From assembly GCA_002049455.2 (NCBI GenBank), contig KV918817.1, forward strand, positions 1-56,994: DNA of 56,994 nucleotides. The letters run 5' to 3'. The position numbers were made by a program, and so were the translations under genes. The notes below the pieces were generated by a model. It saw only the letters and a program-made list of their open reading frames with translations. It searched no databases and was not told where the DNA came from. Positions 41,683-54,219 of this stretch are shown here, piece by piece; positions within the stretch are counted from its first letter, which is position 1; each line of letters opens with the position of its first letter. Source of the DNA: Porphyra umbilicalis (lineage: Eukaryota > Rhodophyta > Bangiophyceae > Bangiales > Bangiaceae).

Positions 41683-44600
41683 CGACGCGCGGGGCGGCGG
41701 CGCCAATGCCGCCGCGGGTGGCTCTATCCCCGCGGTGTCGTCGGCGGCCGCATCGCCCCCCCCATGCCGCTGTCGGTGCCGCGGTGGCGGTGGGTGCTCG
41801 CGCGCCGCCGGCTGTGGCGCCGCCGGCCTCGCCGAGGGGGGGGACTCTGGCGCCGCGGGAGGGGTGCTCGGGGTGGCTGGTGCGCGGGTTGTCTGCCCTG
41901 TGCCGGGGTGTGGGGCTGTTTTGGCGGGGGGGTCGCGTGCCCGGGTGGGTTCACGCACCTGCACCGCCACCACCTCCTGCGGGAGATTCCCGCAGCGGTG
42001 GTGGCGGCGCTGCACCTGGAGGGTGTCGGTGGTGTTCCCGCCCGTTTGGTGCGGCGGCGGGGAGGCGCGGGCGCTCGGCTCTCTCGTACCACGAGCCGCA
42101 GTGCCCGCTGAACCCCCGCCGCCGGGGGGGGCGGACGACTGCCGAGGCGGCGCCGCGGGGGGAGGGGGAGGGGGTGCGCCTTCTGCCGGGCGTGCTTCGG
42201 CGCCGAGTGCGGCGGGGGGGCGGCGTCTTTTCGACACGACCCCCCCGCGTGGGAGGCGGCGCGGGCAGAGTTTCTGCTCCGCGTCGCCCCCCCCGACGCC
42301 GACTGGGCGCCGCTGGTGGCGTCGGGTGCCCGCACTGCGGCCCACGTCCCGGCGGCGCTGGAGGGCGCATGGCGCGCCCTGTACGGCGACGCCCTGGACT
42401 GGGCGCGCCGGGTGCCGGAGCAGCGGCTAGCCTGGCTTTGGCTGCTGCTGCTCCCACCCTCGCCCTCCACGTGCCGGGGCGGCCGGCGGTGGATGGCGCG
42501 CCACCGCCGCTGACGCACGCCGCCCGCGCGGCGGCGCTTTTGGACGGCGACTTTGTCGCCGTCCTAGCGGACCGCAACGCGGGGGTGTGGCGGCCGCCTC
42601 GGGGGGGCCGGCTGTGCGGCGGGGGGGGGGGGGTCTGCTGCTGCGGGGGTGTGGCGGGACGCCCCGCCTCCTCCGGCCGCCCGTCAGCGGCGCAGCGCCG
42701 CGCGCTGCGGCAGGCCGCCGTCGGGCGGCTTGGCGCCGCCGCGCGCTCGCTCGTCGCCGACGCGCCGGCGCCGCAGACGGGGGAGGTCTGGGAAAGGCCC
42801 GTCGCCTTTTCCCACCGGCCACCCCCCATCTGGCGACGCCGGGGCAGGTCGAGGAGGCTTTCGCCCCCGACCTGCGCGCCGCGGCGGCCTTCGGCGCCCG
42901 CCCAATGGCGGCGCGGGCGGCCACCCGCGAGGGGGTGGTGGCCGCCATCCGGGCGGCGCCACGGGGGAAGGCGCCCGGCCCGTCTGGCCTCCGCGTGGAG
43001 CACCTTTGGGCGCTCCAGGCGGGGGGGCGCGATGCTTTGGTGGGTGTTGTTTTGTTTTTGTCGGGGGCAGGCGCGGCTGAGCGCCTGCCCCCCGTCGCCG
43101 CACGCGCCCTGGCTGGCACAAACCTGCTCTTGCTGAGCAAGCCAGGGGGCGTGGGGGCGGACGGGCTGCCTGGGCTCCGCCCATAGGCATGCCCGAGGTT
43201 TTGAGAAAGCTGGCCGCCACCGCACTCGCTCACGCGGTGCGGTCGGCGGCGGCGGCGCTTTTTGCGCCGCTCCAGCTGGGGGTGGGCGTGTCTAGCCCGT
43301 GCGAGCGCATCCTCCACGAGGTGCGCTCGCACGTGGCCGCCCACCCCACGCATGCGGTAGTCCAACTGGACTACCGCAATGCGTTTAACCTCGTCTCGCG
43401 CACTGCCGCCGCCGCGGTGCTGGGCGCCGCCCTCCCCGCGTTGACCCCGTACCTGTGCTGGGTGTACGGGGGGGACACGGGGGGGGCCACGCCCAGCGTC
43501 TACGGCTGGGCGGCGGCGGGGGACGAGGGGGGGGGGGTGTGTGCGCCGGAGGGGGCGGGTGTGCGGGGGTCTGTGTCCCGCGTGGGGGGGGGGGGGAGTG
43601 CGGCGACGGCGGGTGGCGCGCTGCCTGCGCCGCCGCCCCGCCGCCACGTGCTGCGGGCCGAGCGGGGTGCCCATCAAGGGGACCCCCTCGGCCCCCTCTT
43701 GCACGCCGCAGCGCTTTGGCTGGTGCTCCGCCGGCTGTCGGCGGAGCACCCCTCGCTGCTTGTCCGCGCCTACCACGACGATGTCGTCGTGGTGGGCGCG
43801 GCTCCGGCGCTGCGCACGCTCTTGGCGGACGCCGGCCGGCTCGGCGTCGCTATTGACGCCGAGCTGGCGCCCGCCAAGTGCGTCGCGTGGTCGCCGTCGG
43901 GGGGGTCGGCGCCGCCCGGGTGGGCGGCGCCCTGGGTGACCGAGGGGGTGCAACAGTTCTCTGTTCCCCTCGGCACCCCCGACTTCGTGTCGGCCGCCGT
44001 GCGGGCGCTGGTGGGGGAGCAGCGGCGGCTCACAGAGGCCATCGCCGCTCTCCCCCCCTCTGCCCTCCAGACGCAGCTGTTGCTGCTGCGTCTGTGTGCG
44101 GGCCCGCGAGCCAATTACTGGCTGCGGGCCCTGCCGCTCGAGGCGGGCGCTGAGCTCGCCTCGGCGGTGGACCGCGACGCGGGGGATGTGCTCGCGCGTC
44201 TTTTGTGTGACGCGCGGGACCCCGCGTCGGTGCGGTCCGCCCTGCTCGCGCGCGCGGCGCTCCCCCCCGCGATGGGGGGGCTGGGCATAGGCGGGCGGAC
44301 GCGAGTGGCGGCGCCTGCCGCCCTCGCGTCCTGGACTGACGCGCTGCGCGCGGGGGTTTCATACTCCCCCGCGCTCCGCGACGTCGGCGCGTGGCTGCGC
44401 GCCAGCTCGGCGGCGTCCGCCGGCTGGGTGGCGGACGCGCCCCCGTCGCCCGCCCCCCCTTCTCGCCGGCCCCGGTGGGGGGGCTGCCGCTGCCCGCCCG
44501 CCCGACCGCTCCGGCGCGCGCCGCCGCGTGCCGCAGGGGGGGGGGGTGGGGGGTCCCGCTTTTCCGCCCCTGCGCTGGGGGTGGCCCCCAACCCCCGCGG

Positions 44601-46165
44601 CCGCCGCCGGCCGAGCGTGGGCTCGTCGGCCGCGGCGACGGGGTGTGCCGGTTTGGCGGCGGCGGGGTTCTCGTTTGCGGCGGGGCGCCACTTCTTGGGC
44701 GCCCCACCCCCTTCCACCGCCACCCCCGCCCGCACTCTGGTCGCTGGGGGTTCCGCGGCCGCGGCTTCACCGCCGGCCGCGCGCGGCGCCTCCCCCCCGC
44801 CGCCAAGCGTGCCCCGGGTGCCGGGGGCGCCACGCGCGCGCTCCCCCGTGGTGTGGCTGGGGCACGACGACGTGCCCGTCGTGCCCCCGCCCCCACCGGC
44901 GTCCCCCCCGTCGCCCGCGCACCCCCCCCCCCCCCCCCCCCCCCCACCCCCGCCGTGCGCGCGCGCCGACCGCCGAGGAGGTTGCCCTGCGGGGCGACCT
45001 CCTCACGCTGCGTGACGCGGTGGCGTCCCTTTTTGTCGTCCCCCGTACGGGGACGCTGTGGGCGCCGCCGCCGCGCCCCCCCGCCCCCCTGGCCCCCCTG
45101 TCGGCCTGCCTGGCGGCCGGCCGGACCCGCTGGCCAGCGGGCCGGCCGCCCCCACCCCCCCCCCACCCTGCGGCGCCGGGCGACCCCCAATCGCCCGGCC
45201 ACCGGCCTACGCTGCCCGGCGCCGCACGTGCCTCCCACATGGGAGCACTACTGGGGGAGGAGGCGGGGGGGTTGAGGTCCCAGCGGGACCTCTCCCTCCC
45301 CGTGCACGCCGCGGCCCGCGCGCGCCTTTTCGAGGGGCTGTCCCCCGAGGCGCGCGTGCGGCTCGCGGCGTGCCACGGCCACGGCGCGGCCGCGTGGCTG
45401 TCGGCTTTGCCGACCCCGGGGGTGGCTGGGACGGCCATCCACGGGGCGGCCATGCGCACCGCCGTGCGCCTGTGGCTGGGGGCGCCGCCGCGCTCGGCAC
45501 CGCCGCCGGCGTGGTGCAGCTGCCGGGCGGCGGTGACGCCCGACGGGTGCCACTTTCTGGGCACCTGTGCGGTGCAGCGCGGCCGCCGCCAGCGGCTGCA
45601 CAACCACATTGTGCACCTGCTGGCGGCGGCCCTGCGGCGGACGGGGGCGTGGGGGGATGTGGTGGTGGAGCGGGGCTTGGACGGGGCGCGCGCGCGGCTG
45701 CGGCCGGACCTGCGTGCCACCCGCCTGACCACGGGGGTGCGCACGTGGGGCGACGTGTCGGTGACGTGGCCGTCCACCGACACGTTCGCGCGGCGGGTGG
45801 AGCGCGAGCCCCTGCGCGCGGTCCTGGCGGAGCTGCGGGAACGGGACAAGGTACGCAAGTACGCTTCCTCCCTTCCCGCGGCTCCCCGACCGGATGCGTT
45901 CACCCCCCTGGTTTGGGAGGTGTTTGGGCGGATGGGGCCCCTCACTGCCACGTGGCTGAGGGAGGCTTTGGGGACGCCCGGCGGATCTTTGATCCGCCGG
46001 GCGTTCCTGACAGCTGCGTCGGTCGCCCTGTGGCGATCGAACGCCCGGGCTGTCGACGAGGGTTACACGAGTTGTTTTGGGACGGGTGACCCGCCGGGTG
46101 GTTCGGCGGAGGGGCGTTCGCGCCCTGGGGTGAATTCGGTGAATTCGGTGAGTATCTCCGACTGA
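41675..46165 (+). pseudogene. ORF2, copy 3: zinc-finger/RT/restriction-like endonuclease
   Basis: Start ATGAATGA at 41,675-41,682. The domain content is as in copy 2, with YHDD at 43,771-43,782. Single-base losses against copy 2 occur at about 41,827 (CCGGCC-TCGCC), 42,023 (GAGGG-TGTC), 42,236 (GACA-CGAC), 42,454 and 42,790, plus the one-C loss shared with copy 2 before the CATAGGCATG at about 43,184. The poly-C tract at 44,922-44,945 has 24 C. The endonuclease frame is open to TGA 46,163-46,165. The RT and endonuclease parts still read cleanly on their own, so the protein family is certain even though this copy is broken. Confidence 0.87.
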
Positions 46166-46220
46166 GGGGGTGAGATCCCCCCGGATTTCGGTCACGGGAG
46201 TTGACCTCCCATAGCATAAA

Positions 46221-46294
46221 ACAAGTGTAACTCAGTTGGTTAGAGTGTGGTGCTAATAACGCCAAAGTCAAGGGTTCGAGCCCCTTCTCCGTTA
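46221..46294 (+). tRNA. tRNA-Ile(AAU)-like unit, copy 3/4 junction
   Basis: Same 74-nt fold and sequence class as the units at 29,704 and 37,947. Acceptor strands do not pair; box B is perfect. Confidence 0.65.
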
Positions 46295-46372
46295 CGGTGG
46301 TTCGTTTTTCGCCGTTTTTTGGGTGTGCGGGGTAGGGGGGGTGTTGGGTCACCCCCCCATCGCTTTTGTTTC

Positions 46373-49300
46373 ATGGCGGGGGGTGGTTTTGGGCCCGATC
46401 GGGCCGGGTCGCGGCTGTAGCGGGGGTGGTGATGGCGATGGTCGACGCGGCGGCGGGCTACCGCGGAAAGGTAGCCTGCTTTGAATTGTTGGGTTTGGTA
46501 TTGGCCGAAATTTCGGCCAATGGGGTGGCCGTGTTAGCGGGGCCGGACGTAGATAGCGCGGTTACGGGCGTAACCGCGCCCGTCTTGCCGGCGCCGCTTG
46601 GGTTAGGGGGGGGGGGCACCTTCCTCCTCCCCCGACACGGGGGTTCCCGTCGGCGCCGGGGGGGGGGACCCCGCGCCACGACGGGGGGGTGTCCCCCGCG
46701 TCTTCCTGCCGCGGGCGGTGTCTCGGCGGCCGGCGGTGCCGGCGCGGCGGCGGTCGCGGTGCCTTTTGCGGCGGTTCCTGGGCGGGGCGCGGCGCGCGTT
46801 TCGGTCCCTGGCGGCTGCCTGGTGCCCCCCCCCCCGGTTTTCGACCTGGGGCGGGCGGGGCGGTCCCTTCCCCCCCCTCGGCGGTGTCGGCGGGGGGGGG
46901 GAGCTGTTTCCCCCTCTGGGGCGGGCGGCGGTCGGCCGGCCGGCCGCCGCCCCAACGTTTGTCCCTGTTCTGCTCTTCCTGGCGGTCGGCGTGGCGGTGC
47001 TCTACCTCCGGCGGCCAAGGACACGGCGGGCTCACCCTCGCAAGGTCAAGACGGTCGGCAAGACGGCGGCCAAGGTCGTGTCGGGGGGGTGCGGGTCGTG
47101 TCGGTGCGCGTGTTGGCGGGGGGGTGCTGTCGGTGGGGGTGCGGCGGGGGGTGCCGGTGTTGTTTCTGCGTCGGCGGGGGCTGCTCCCCCCGCCGCTGCA
47201 GCTGCTCCCCCTGCAGGGGGGGCATGGACGCTTGTTGTTCGTGGTGGGCGTCGGCGTGGGGTGGACGTGGGGGTGCGGGGGTGGCTGCCGCTGGCGGGGA
47301 TGCCGGTGCTGCCGCAGCACCGCCGGCTGCCCTGCCTGTGGTGGTCGCCCTGCCCCCCTGTCGCCGCCGCGCCGGGGCACCGCGCCCGCTGACGCCGGCG
47401 GAGCGGGCGGCGCGTGCCGCCGCGTTTCTGACGCGCGCGCGGCCGCGCGCGGGGGCGTTGGTCGCCCTCGAGACAATTTATGTCTCGGGGGTGAACCGGG
47501 ACGCCCCCGCCCAGCGCCTGCGCGGGGAGCTGGCGGACCTGACGGGCGTCCACGTGCATAGCATCGTGGACGTCCGTCGGGTCGGCGCGGCCACCGCGGT
47601 CACCCTGACCGCGACCGGGGTGGCCGCGTTTGTCGCGGCCCTGGGGGTCGGCGCCGCGGCGGGTGTTCTGACCCTGCTGCCGGGCGCCGACCCCTGGTCC
47701 CCCGCCTTCCTGGGGCCCCGGCGGCGCTCCCAGCTGCCGGGCGCCGCCGCGGCGGCGGAGGCGGTCTCGCGTTGCCGCCGCCGCCTCACCGACCAGGTGG
47801 CGGAGGTGGCGACGCGGGCGCCATGCCCGCCCACCTGCGTGCGTCGCTGGCGGCCCATTATCGGGCCGACCTAGCGGCGCACGCTGGTGCGGGGGGTGGC
47901 CGCCGCGTCGTCGGCGGCCGCCCGGGGTGTTCCCGGCGCCGCGGCGGCGGTCGCGACCGCCGGCGCCGCCGCCAATTTGGCGGGCGGGGGTGCGCGGCGT
48001 TGCCGCCGCGCATCCCGCCGCCGTTGCGCCCCCGCCCGGCCACGTGTCGGGCCCGGGGGCGGCGGGGCCGACGTTTCCGGCCGGGGGCGGCCGCCGCGAC
48101 GACGGCGGCCACCCCCGGCAATTTCGCCGAGTTGGCGGCGGCCACCGCGGCCGCCGCCGCAATTTCTGCGGGTGGGGGGGACGCGGCGTCCACCGCCGCG
48201 CCCCCCGCTGCCATCCCGCCCCCCCACGGCCACGTGTCGGCCCCGGTGGCGGGGGGGGCCGACGTTTTGCGCGGCGGCGGCCGCCGCGACGACGGCGCAC
48301 CTCTGGCGTTTCCGCCGCGTCGGTGGCGGCCGCCGCCGCCGCCGCCGCAATTTCCGCGGGCGGGGCGCCGCGGCGCTCGCCGCCGCGCCCCCCCGCTTCC
48401 CCCCCCCCCGGCCACGTGTCGCCCCGGTGGCGGGGGGGCCACGTCGTCTGTCGGCGGCGGCCGCCGCGACGCGGGGCCACCCCGGCGTTCGCCGAGTCGG
48501 CGGCGGCAGCCGCCGCCGCCGCCGCAATTTCGGCCGGGGGGGGCCGCGGCGTCCGCGCCGCCCGCCCCTCCCCGCCCCCCGGTCGGTGGCTGGCCGGGGC
48601 GCCGCGCGGGGGTTCGCGTCGGCGGCGGGCTCGGCGATGGACTGTCGTCCGACGCCGACCCCGCCGCCGGCGCGCTGCCGCCGCCGCCGCGTCGCCACGG
48701 GCGACCGCGGGTCGGCCGCCGGCTCCCCCGCCGCCGGCGCTCCCGCAGCTGCCCGCCGCCCCGCCGGCGCCCCCCGCCCCGGGCGGGCCGGCTGCCCCCC
48801 CCGCCGAAAAAGGCCGCCGCCGCCGGTCTGGCCGGCGCTGGGGCGTCGCCGACGTCCGCCGCGCCCGCCGAGCAGGCGTTCGGCATGGACGTCGACGACG
48901 CCCTGGCTGCGGCCAACGCGGCGGCCGCCACGGCGCTCGGCGTCCGCCCCGCCCCCGGCGGCGGCTGTCGCCCCCCCCCGCCCCGCCGAGTCCGCCCCGT
49001 CGCCCCCCGCCGCCGCAACGGTGTCGGCGGCGGTGGGGGCCACGACGGCTGCCGCGGCGGCGGTGCCGCCGCCGACCGCGAGGTCTTCTGGGGCCGGTGG
49101 CGGCGCTGCCGCCGCCACGCGTGCGCGTCGGGGGCGTCGGCGGGGGGTGGTCCGGGTGTCGCGAAGCGGCGCACCCGGACCACCCCGGCCGGACTGGCGC
49201 GCGCGCTCGCCGCCGCCGGCGGCAGCTTGCTGCGCGGCGCCGTGTCGCTGCCGCCGCCGGCCGGGCGGGATGCGGCCGCCAGCGTGGCGGCGCCCGCTGC

Positions 49301-49601
49301 TCCGCCCCCTCCTGTGCCCGCCGCTGCGGCTGGGGCTGCTGCCCCCCTCGCCTCCCCCACCTGGTGTGGCGTGCGGCCCCCCCCCTGGACCTGCTGGGGG
49401 GGCGGCCGCCGCTCTGCCAACGGGGGTGCCGGCGGGTGCACCGCCTGTCGCGGCGGCCCCCGCGTCGCCGCCGCCACCTGCGGCCGCCGACGCCGCGCTC
49501 GCGGCCGCCGCGCCGGCTGCGCCGCCGCCCTCGCCCACCACCCCCGGTCACTCAACACCGGGGGGGGGGCTGATGTTGCCGCCGCGCGCCGTCATGATTG
49601 A
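46373..49601 (+). pseudogene. ORF1, copy 4
   Basis: The conserved ATG is at 46,373, but one C is missing near 46,405 (GATCGGGCCGGG), so that ATG is out of frame with the N-terminal protein; an upstream ATG at 46,366 is in frame and runs open for about 500 codons through the RRM-like segment (LETIYVSGVNRDAP). This shows that the N-terminus and RRM-like part belong to one frame. The tail is of the diverged type, full of single-base losses, and ends ARRHD with TGA at 49,599-49,601. Confidence 0.55.
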
Positions 49602-52600
49602 CGGCGCGCGGGGCGGCGGCGTCGCCGGCGGGGCGGGGGGACCGGACCCCGCTCTGCCGGCGGCGGCCGCGTTGCCGCCCGCCACGCCGCCTGCTGCTGG
49701 CGGCGTGCCGGCGGGGGGGGGGAGACACCGGTCGGTGCGCGGGCGGGCGCGGCGGCCGGGGGGGGGGGAGGCGCCACGGGCACACCCGGCACCTCTGCCG
49801 AGGTGCTCGAGGTGTGCCCGTGTGAGGGCTGTGAGGTGGTGCTGCCGGGGGGGGTGGGGTCCAGGATGGGCCTCACCCACCTCGGCAAACACCACCTCCT
49901 GCGGGACGTGCCGGCGGCCACGGGGCCCAGCAGCAGCTGGAAGGCTGCCGCTGGTGCCGCCAGCCGTTCCGGTCGGTGCGGGGGAGGACTGGCAAGTCCT
50001 CCCTCACCGCCCACGAGGCGCAGTGCGGGGGCAACCCGCGCAAGCGGTTTGCCCGCGAGGCCGCCGCGGTGGCGGCGCGGGGGGGGCGGCGGCGGCGTCG
50101 GCGGGCGGGGGGTCGGCGGCGTCGGCGGTGCGGGGGGGGTCGCCACGACGGCGGTGCGGGGAGGGACGGCGGCGGCTGCCGCTGCTCGCCCGGCTGGTGC
50201 TGCGGCGTCGTCGTCGGCGCCCGTGGGGGAACTGGGGGGCGGGGGGGGGGGCCGACCGGCTCTTCTCCTCCGCCTACCCCGAATGGACGCGGCGGCGGGA
50301 GGACTTCCTCTGCCGCGTCGCCCCCACCGCCGACGACTGGGCGCCGCTCGTTGCCTCTGGCGCTCGGACGGCGGCGCACGTGCCGTCGGCGTTGGGGGGG
50401 GCGTGGTCGGTGCTGATGGGGGACGCGCTGGAGTGGGTAGGGCGGGAGCCTGGGCAGCGCCACGCTTGGCTGTGGCTGCTCCTCCTGCCCTCCCTCCTCC
50501 TCCACGTCCCCGTCGCCGACCACGCGGGCGACTCCCCCCCCCCCCCGCGGGCTGACGCACGCGGGGCGGGCGGCCGCGGTGCTGGGCGGCGACTTTGTCG
50601 CCGCCCTAGCGGACCGCAACGCGGGGGTGTGGCGGCCGGCGGCGCGCGGCGCCGCTGCCGCCGACAAGCGGGGGGGGGGGCGCGCACCCGCCCCAACCAG
50701 CGCGTGTCCGCCGCCCAGCGGCGCGCGCTGCGGCAAGTGGCGGCGGGCCGGCTGAGCGCCGCGGCGCGCTCGCTGGTGGCGGAGGAGGCCGCCCCGCAGA
50801 CGGGGGCGGCCTGGGCCAAGGCCCAAGCCCTTTTCCCCCCCGCCACCCCCACCCTCGCCACGCGGGCGACGGTGCAGGCCGCCTTCCCCGCCGAGCTGGC
50901 GGAGGCGGCCGCGTTTGGCGCCCGCCGTGCGGCCGCGCCGGGGGTCACCCGCGCCGGCGCTGCCGCCGTCGTGCGGGAGGCCCCCCGCGGCAAGGCGCCG
51001 GGTCCCTCTGGCCTCCGCGTCGAGCACCTTTGGGCGCTCGACGCGGCGGGGCGGGACGCGCTGGGGGGGGTGCTGGTGCTGCTCGCCGGCCCCGCGGGGG
51101 CGGCGCGCATGCCGGCGTGCGCCTCCCGCGCCCTGGCGGGCACGGACCTCCTCCTGCTCCGCAAGCCGGGGGGGTCCAGGCGGACGGGCTGCCTCGCCTC
51201 CGGCCTATCGGCATGCCGGAGGTGTTGCGCAAGCTGGCCGCGACGGCGCTGGCGCGCGCGGTGCGGTCGGCGGCGGCGGCGCTTTTCGCGCCGCTGCAGC
51301 TGGGGGTGGGCGTGCCGAGTGCGTGCGAGCGCATTCTGCACGAGGTGCGCGCGCACCTCGCCGCCCACCCCACGCACGCGCTCGTCCAGCTGGACTTCGC
51401 CAACGCCTTCAACCTGGTGTCGCGCGTCGCGGCCGCCGCGGTGCTGGCCGCCGCCTTCCCTGAGTTGGCGCCGTACCTACACTGGGTATATGGCGGCGAC
51501 TCGGGGGGGGCGGCGCCATGCGTCTACGGCTGGGCGGAGGGGGGGGGGGAGGACGACGGGGGGGGGGCGGGGGCGCCCGGCGCGCCTGTTGACGGCTACC
51601 CGGCGCCGCCGCCGCGGCGCCTGTCGTTGCTGGCCGAGCGGGGCGCCCTGCAAGGCGACCCGCTCGGCCCCCTTCTACACGCCGCAGCCCTGTGGCTGGT
51701 GCTTCGGCGGCTTGGTGCCGAGCACCCGGGGCTGCTGGTGCGCGCCTTCCACGACGATGTCGTCGTGGTTGGCGCGCCCGCGGCGCTGCCCCGCCTGCTT
51801 GGCGACGCCGCCCGACTCGGCGCCGAGGTGGACGCCGAGTTGGCGCCCACCAAGTGCGTCGGGTGGTCGCCGGCTGGCGTGCCGGCGCCGGGGGGGTGGT
51901 CGGCGGGGTGGACGACCGAGGGGGTGGAGCAGTTCTCTGTCCCCCTCGGGTCGCCGGCGTTTGTCGCCGCGGCTGTGGCCGCTCGGGTGGGGGAGCAGCG
52001 GCGTCTCACTGACGCCATCGCCGCGCTCCCCCCCTCGGCGCTCCAGACGCAGCTGCTGCTGCTGCGTCTGTGCGCGGGCCCCCGCGCCAATTACTGGCTG
52101 CGCGCCCTGCCCCTCGAGGCGGGCGCGCAGCTGGCAGGCGCGGTGGACCGCGACGCTGTCGCCGTGCTGCTCCGTCTTTTGACAGACGGCGCAGACACGG
52201 CGGCCACGCGCGCGCGGCTGGCCGCCCGCGCGGTGCTGCCGCCCGCCATGGGCGGGTTGGGCATCGGCGGCCGCGCGTCGGTGGTGGTGGCCGCGGCGCT
52301 GGCGTCATGGACGGACGCCCTGCGCGCCGGCGCGGGGTACTCCCCCGCTCTGCGCGAGCTGGGGGCGTGGCTGCGGGGGGGGGGGGGGGGGGGGTGAGGT
52401 CGGCGGCGCAGGGGCGCTGCCGCCCGTCGCCGCTGCGGCGCCTTCGCCGTGGCGGCCGCGGGTGGCTGCTGCCTCCGCCGCTCGCCCCGCCCCCACGCTG
52501 GCCCCGCCTACCCCCGCCCGGCGGCGGCCGCCGCCGCGGCCTCCTCCCGCCGCCGAGGGGGGGGGCGCGTCCGCCGCGCGCCTCCCCCGGCTGGGGGTTG

Positions 52601-54161
52601 CGCCGACCCCGCGTGCCGGCGCCGTGTTCTGTGGCCCCACCCGGGGCCGCGACGGGGTGTGCCGGCCTGGCGGCGACGGGGTTTTCTTTCCCCGGGCGTG
52701 CGGGTCGTTGCCCCGCCGCCCCCCGCACCTCTGCCGGCGGCGCCCCGCGCTGCCGCCCCGCCGGCGGCCCGGCCCGCCGGCGCCAGACCGCCACGTGTGC
52801 CTCCGGGCCCGCCCCCGGCGGACTCGGGCAGACCTCGCCCGCCGTGACGGGGGGCCGGCGGGGGGGGCGCACCGGTGGTGTGGTACGGGCACGATGATGT
52901 GCCCGTCACCCTGGCACCGGTGTCCCCCCCCCCCCGACTCCTCGCCGCCGCCGCGCCTCCCCCCGTCCCCCCCGGCCCGCGTCCGCCCTCGGCGGCCACC
53001 GCGGCCCTGCGGCGGGACCTGCTGGGGTTGTGTGACGCGGCGGCGTGCCTCTTCCGCGCCCCCGCCACGGGGTGCTGTGGTCGCCGCCGCGGCGCGCCCC
53101 GCGCCCTGGGGCCCTGCCGCCGCGCCGCCGACCCTCTCGCGGCGCCACGGGCGTCCCCCCCCCCCCCCCCCCCCTCGCGACGCCGGTGCGACCCCTTCTC
53201 GCCCGGCCCCTGGCCAACACGGCCCGGCGTCGCCGGCGCCGCCCACCTGGGCGGCGCTGCTGGGGGCGGGGGACGGGCCGCTGCGCACGCAGCGGGAGCT
53301 GTCCCTCCCCTGTGCACGCCGCCGCGCGCGCGCGCTAGTACGAGGATCTTTCCCTCGGCGAGCGCGCGTCGCTGGCGGCGTGCCACGGCCACGGCGCTGC
53401 CGCGTGGCTGTCGGCGCTGCCCACCCCGGGGGTGACTGGCACTGCCATCTCTGGGGTGGCCATGCACGCGGCCGTGCGGCTGTGGCTAGGGGCGCCCCCC
53501 CGCTCGACGCCGCCGGCGCGCGGTGCCGTTGCGGTGCGGCCGTCGGGGTGGACGGCCGCCACTTCCTGGGGACCTGCGCAGTTCAGCGCGGCCGCCACAT
53601 GCGGCTGCACAACCACCTTGTGCAGCTCGTGGCGGCCGCGCTGCGGCGGTCCGGGGTGTGGGCTCGGTGGTGGTGGAGGTCGGCCTGGACGGCGCCCGCG
53701 CCGCGCTGCGGCCGGACCTCCGTGCCACGCGGACGTCGACGGGGGGGGTGGCGTGGGGCGACGTGTCTGTCACGTCGCCCTTCCCCACCGCCCTCGTGTC
53801 CCGCGTCGCGGTCGCGCCACTGCGGCGGTGGCGGCGGAGACGCGGGAGGCGTACAAGGTTTCCAAGTACGCCCCCGCGCTCCCCGCCTCCAACCCGCCCC
53901 ACACCTTTACCCCATTGGTCTGGGAGGTGTATGGGCGAGTTGGCCCGCAGACGGCCGACTGGCTCCGCACCGTGCTGGGGTGCCGGGGCAGTCGGCGGCG
54001 CGGCAGTCGTTGTTGACCGCCGCGTCGGTCGCCCTGTGGCGTTCCAACGCCCGGGGAGTTGTGGATGGGTATGGGGCTGCTTTGGGTCGCGTGACCCGCC
54101 TGGGTTGGGGGCGGAGGGACCAATTGGTTCTGGTTTGAATTCAGTGAGGGTTGGTGAATAG
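49594..54161 (+). pseudogene. ORF2, copy 4 (subfamily B): zinc-finger/RT/restriction-like endonuclease
   Basis: Start ATGATTGA at 49,594-49,601. The first finger is VCPCEGCEVVLPGG with GLTHLGKHH; the second is CRWCRQPF with LTAHEAQC. RT blocks are QLDFANAFNLVSR, GALQGDPLGPLLHAAAL, FHDD (51,747-51,758) and GGLGIGG. The C-terminus has CRCGAAVG with HFLGTC, RPDLRATR, WGDVSVTSP and KVSKYAP, then a natural TAG at 54,159-54,161 after LNSVRVGE. Many blocks are identical in protein to copies 0-3 but changed at third codon positions, so selection acted on this protein. A run of about 19 G at 52,376-52,394 and other single-base shifts break this copy. Confidence 0.85.
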
Positions 54162-54190
54162 GGGGGGCGACTCCCCTTGAATTGGGTCAG

Positions 54191-54206
54191 GAGAGTGAAA
54201 ACTCTC
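54191..54206 (+). promoter_or_regulatory. 3' UTR hairpin, subfamily B
   Basis: GAGAG, loop TGAAAA, CTCTC. It occupies the place of the GGGAG/CTCCC hairpin in the other copies, with a compensating base-pair change. Confidence 0.5.
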
Positions 54207-54219
54207 GTGCCAATAAATA

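Larger units (their letters stand above)
38021..46294 (+). mobile_element. array copy 3: full-length unit
   Basis: A unit of about 8.27 kb. Nearly the same as copy 2 from the RRM-like segment to the 3' end, but with more single-base losses, several outside homopolymers, and a nonsense codon in ORF1. Confidence 0.9.

Noticed and set aside
39601..42345. 914-codon open frame on the minus strand, and similar long minus-strand frames through the array
   Set aside because: In DNA this GC-rich all six frames stay open. The minus frames are Arg/Ala/Gly/Pro-rich with no domain, whereas the plus frames hold RT and endonuclease motifs.
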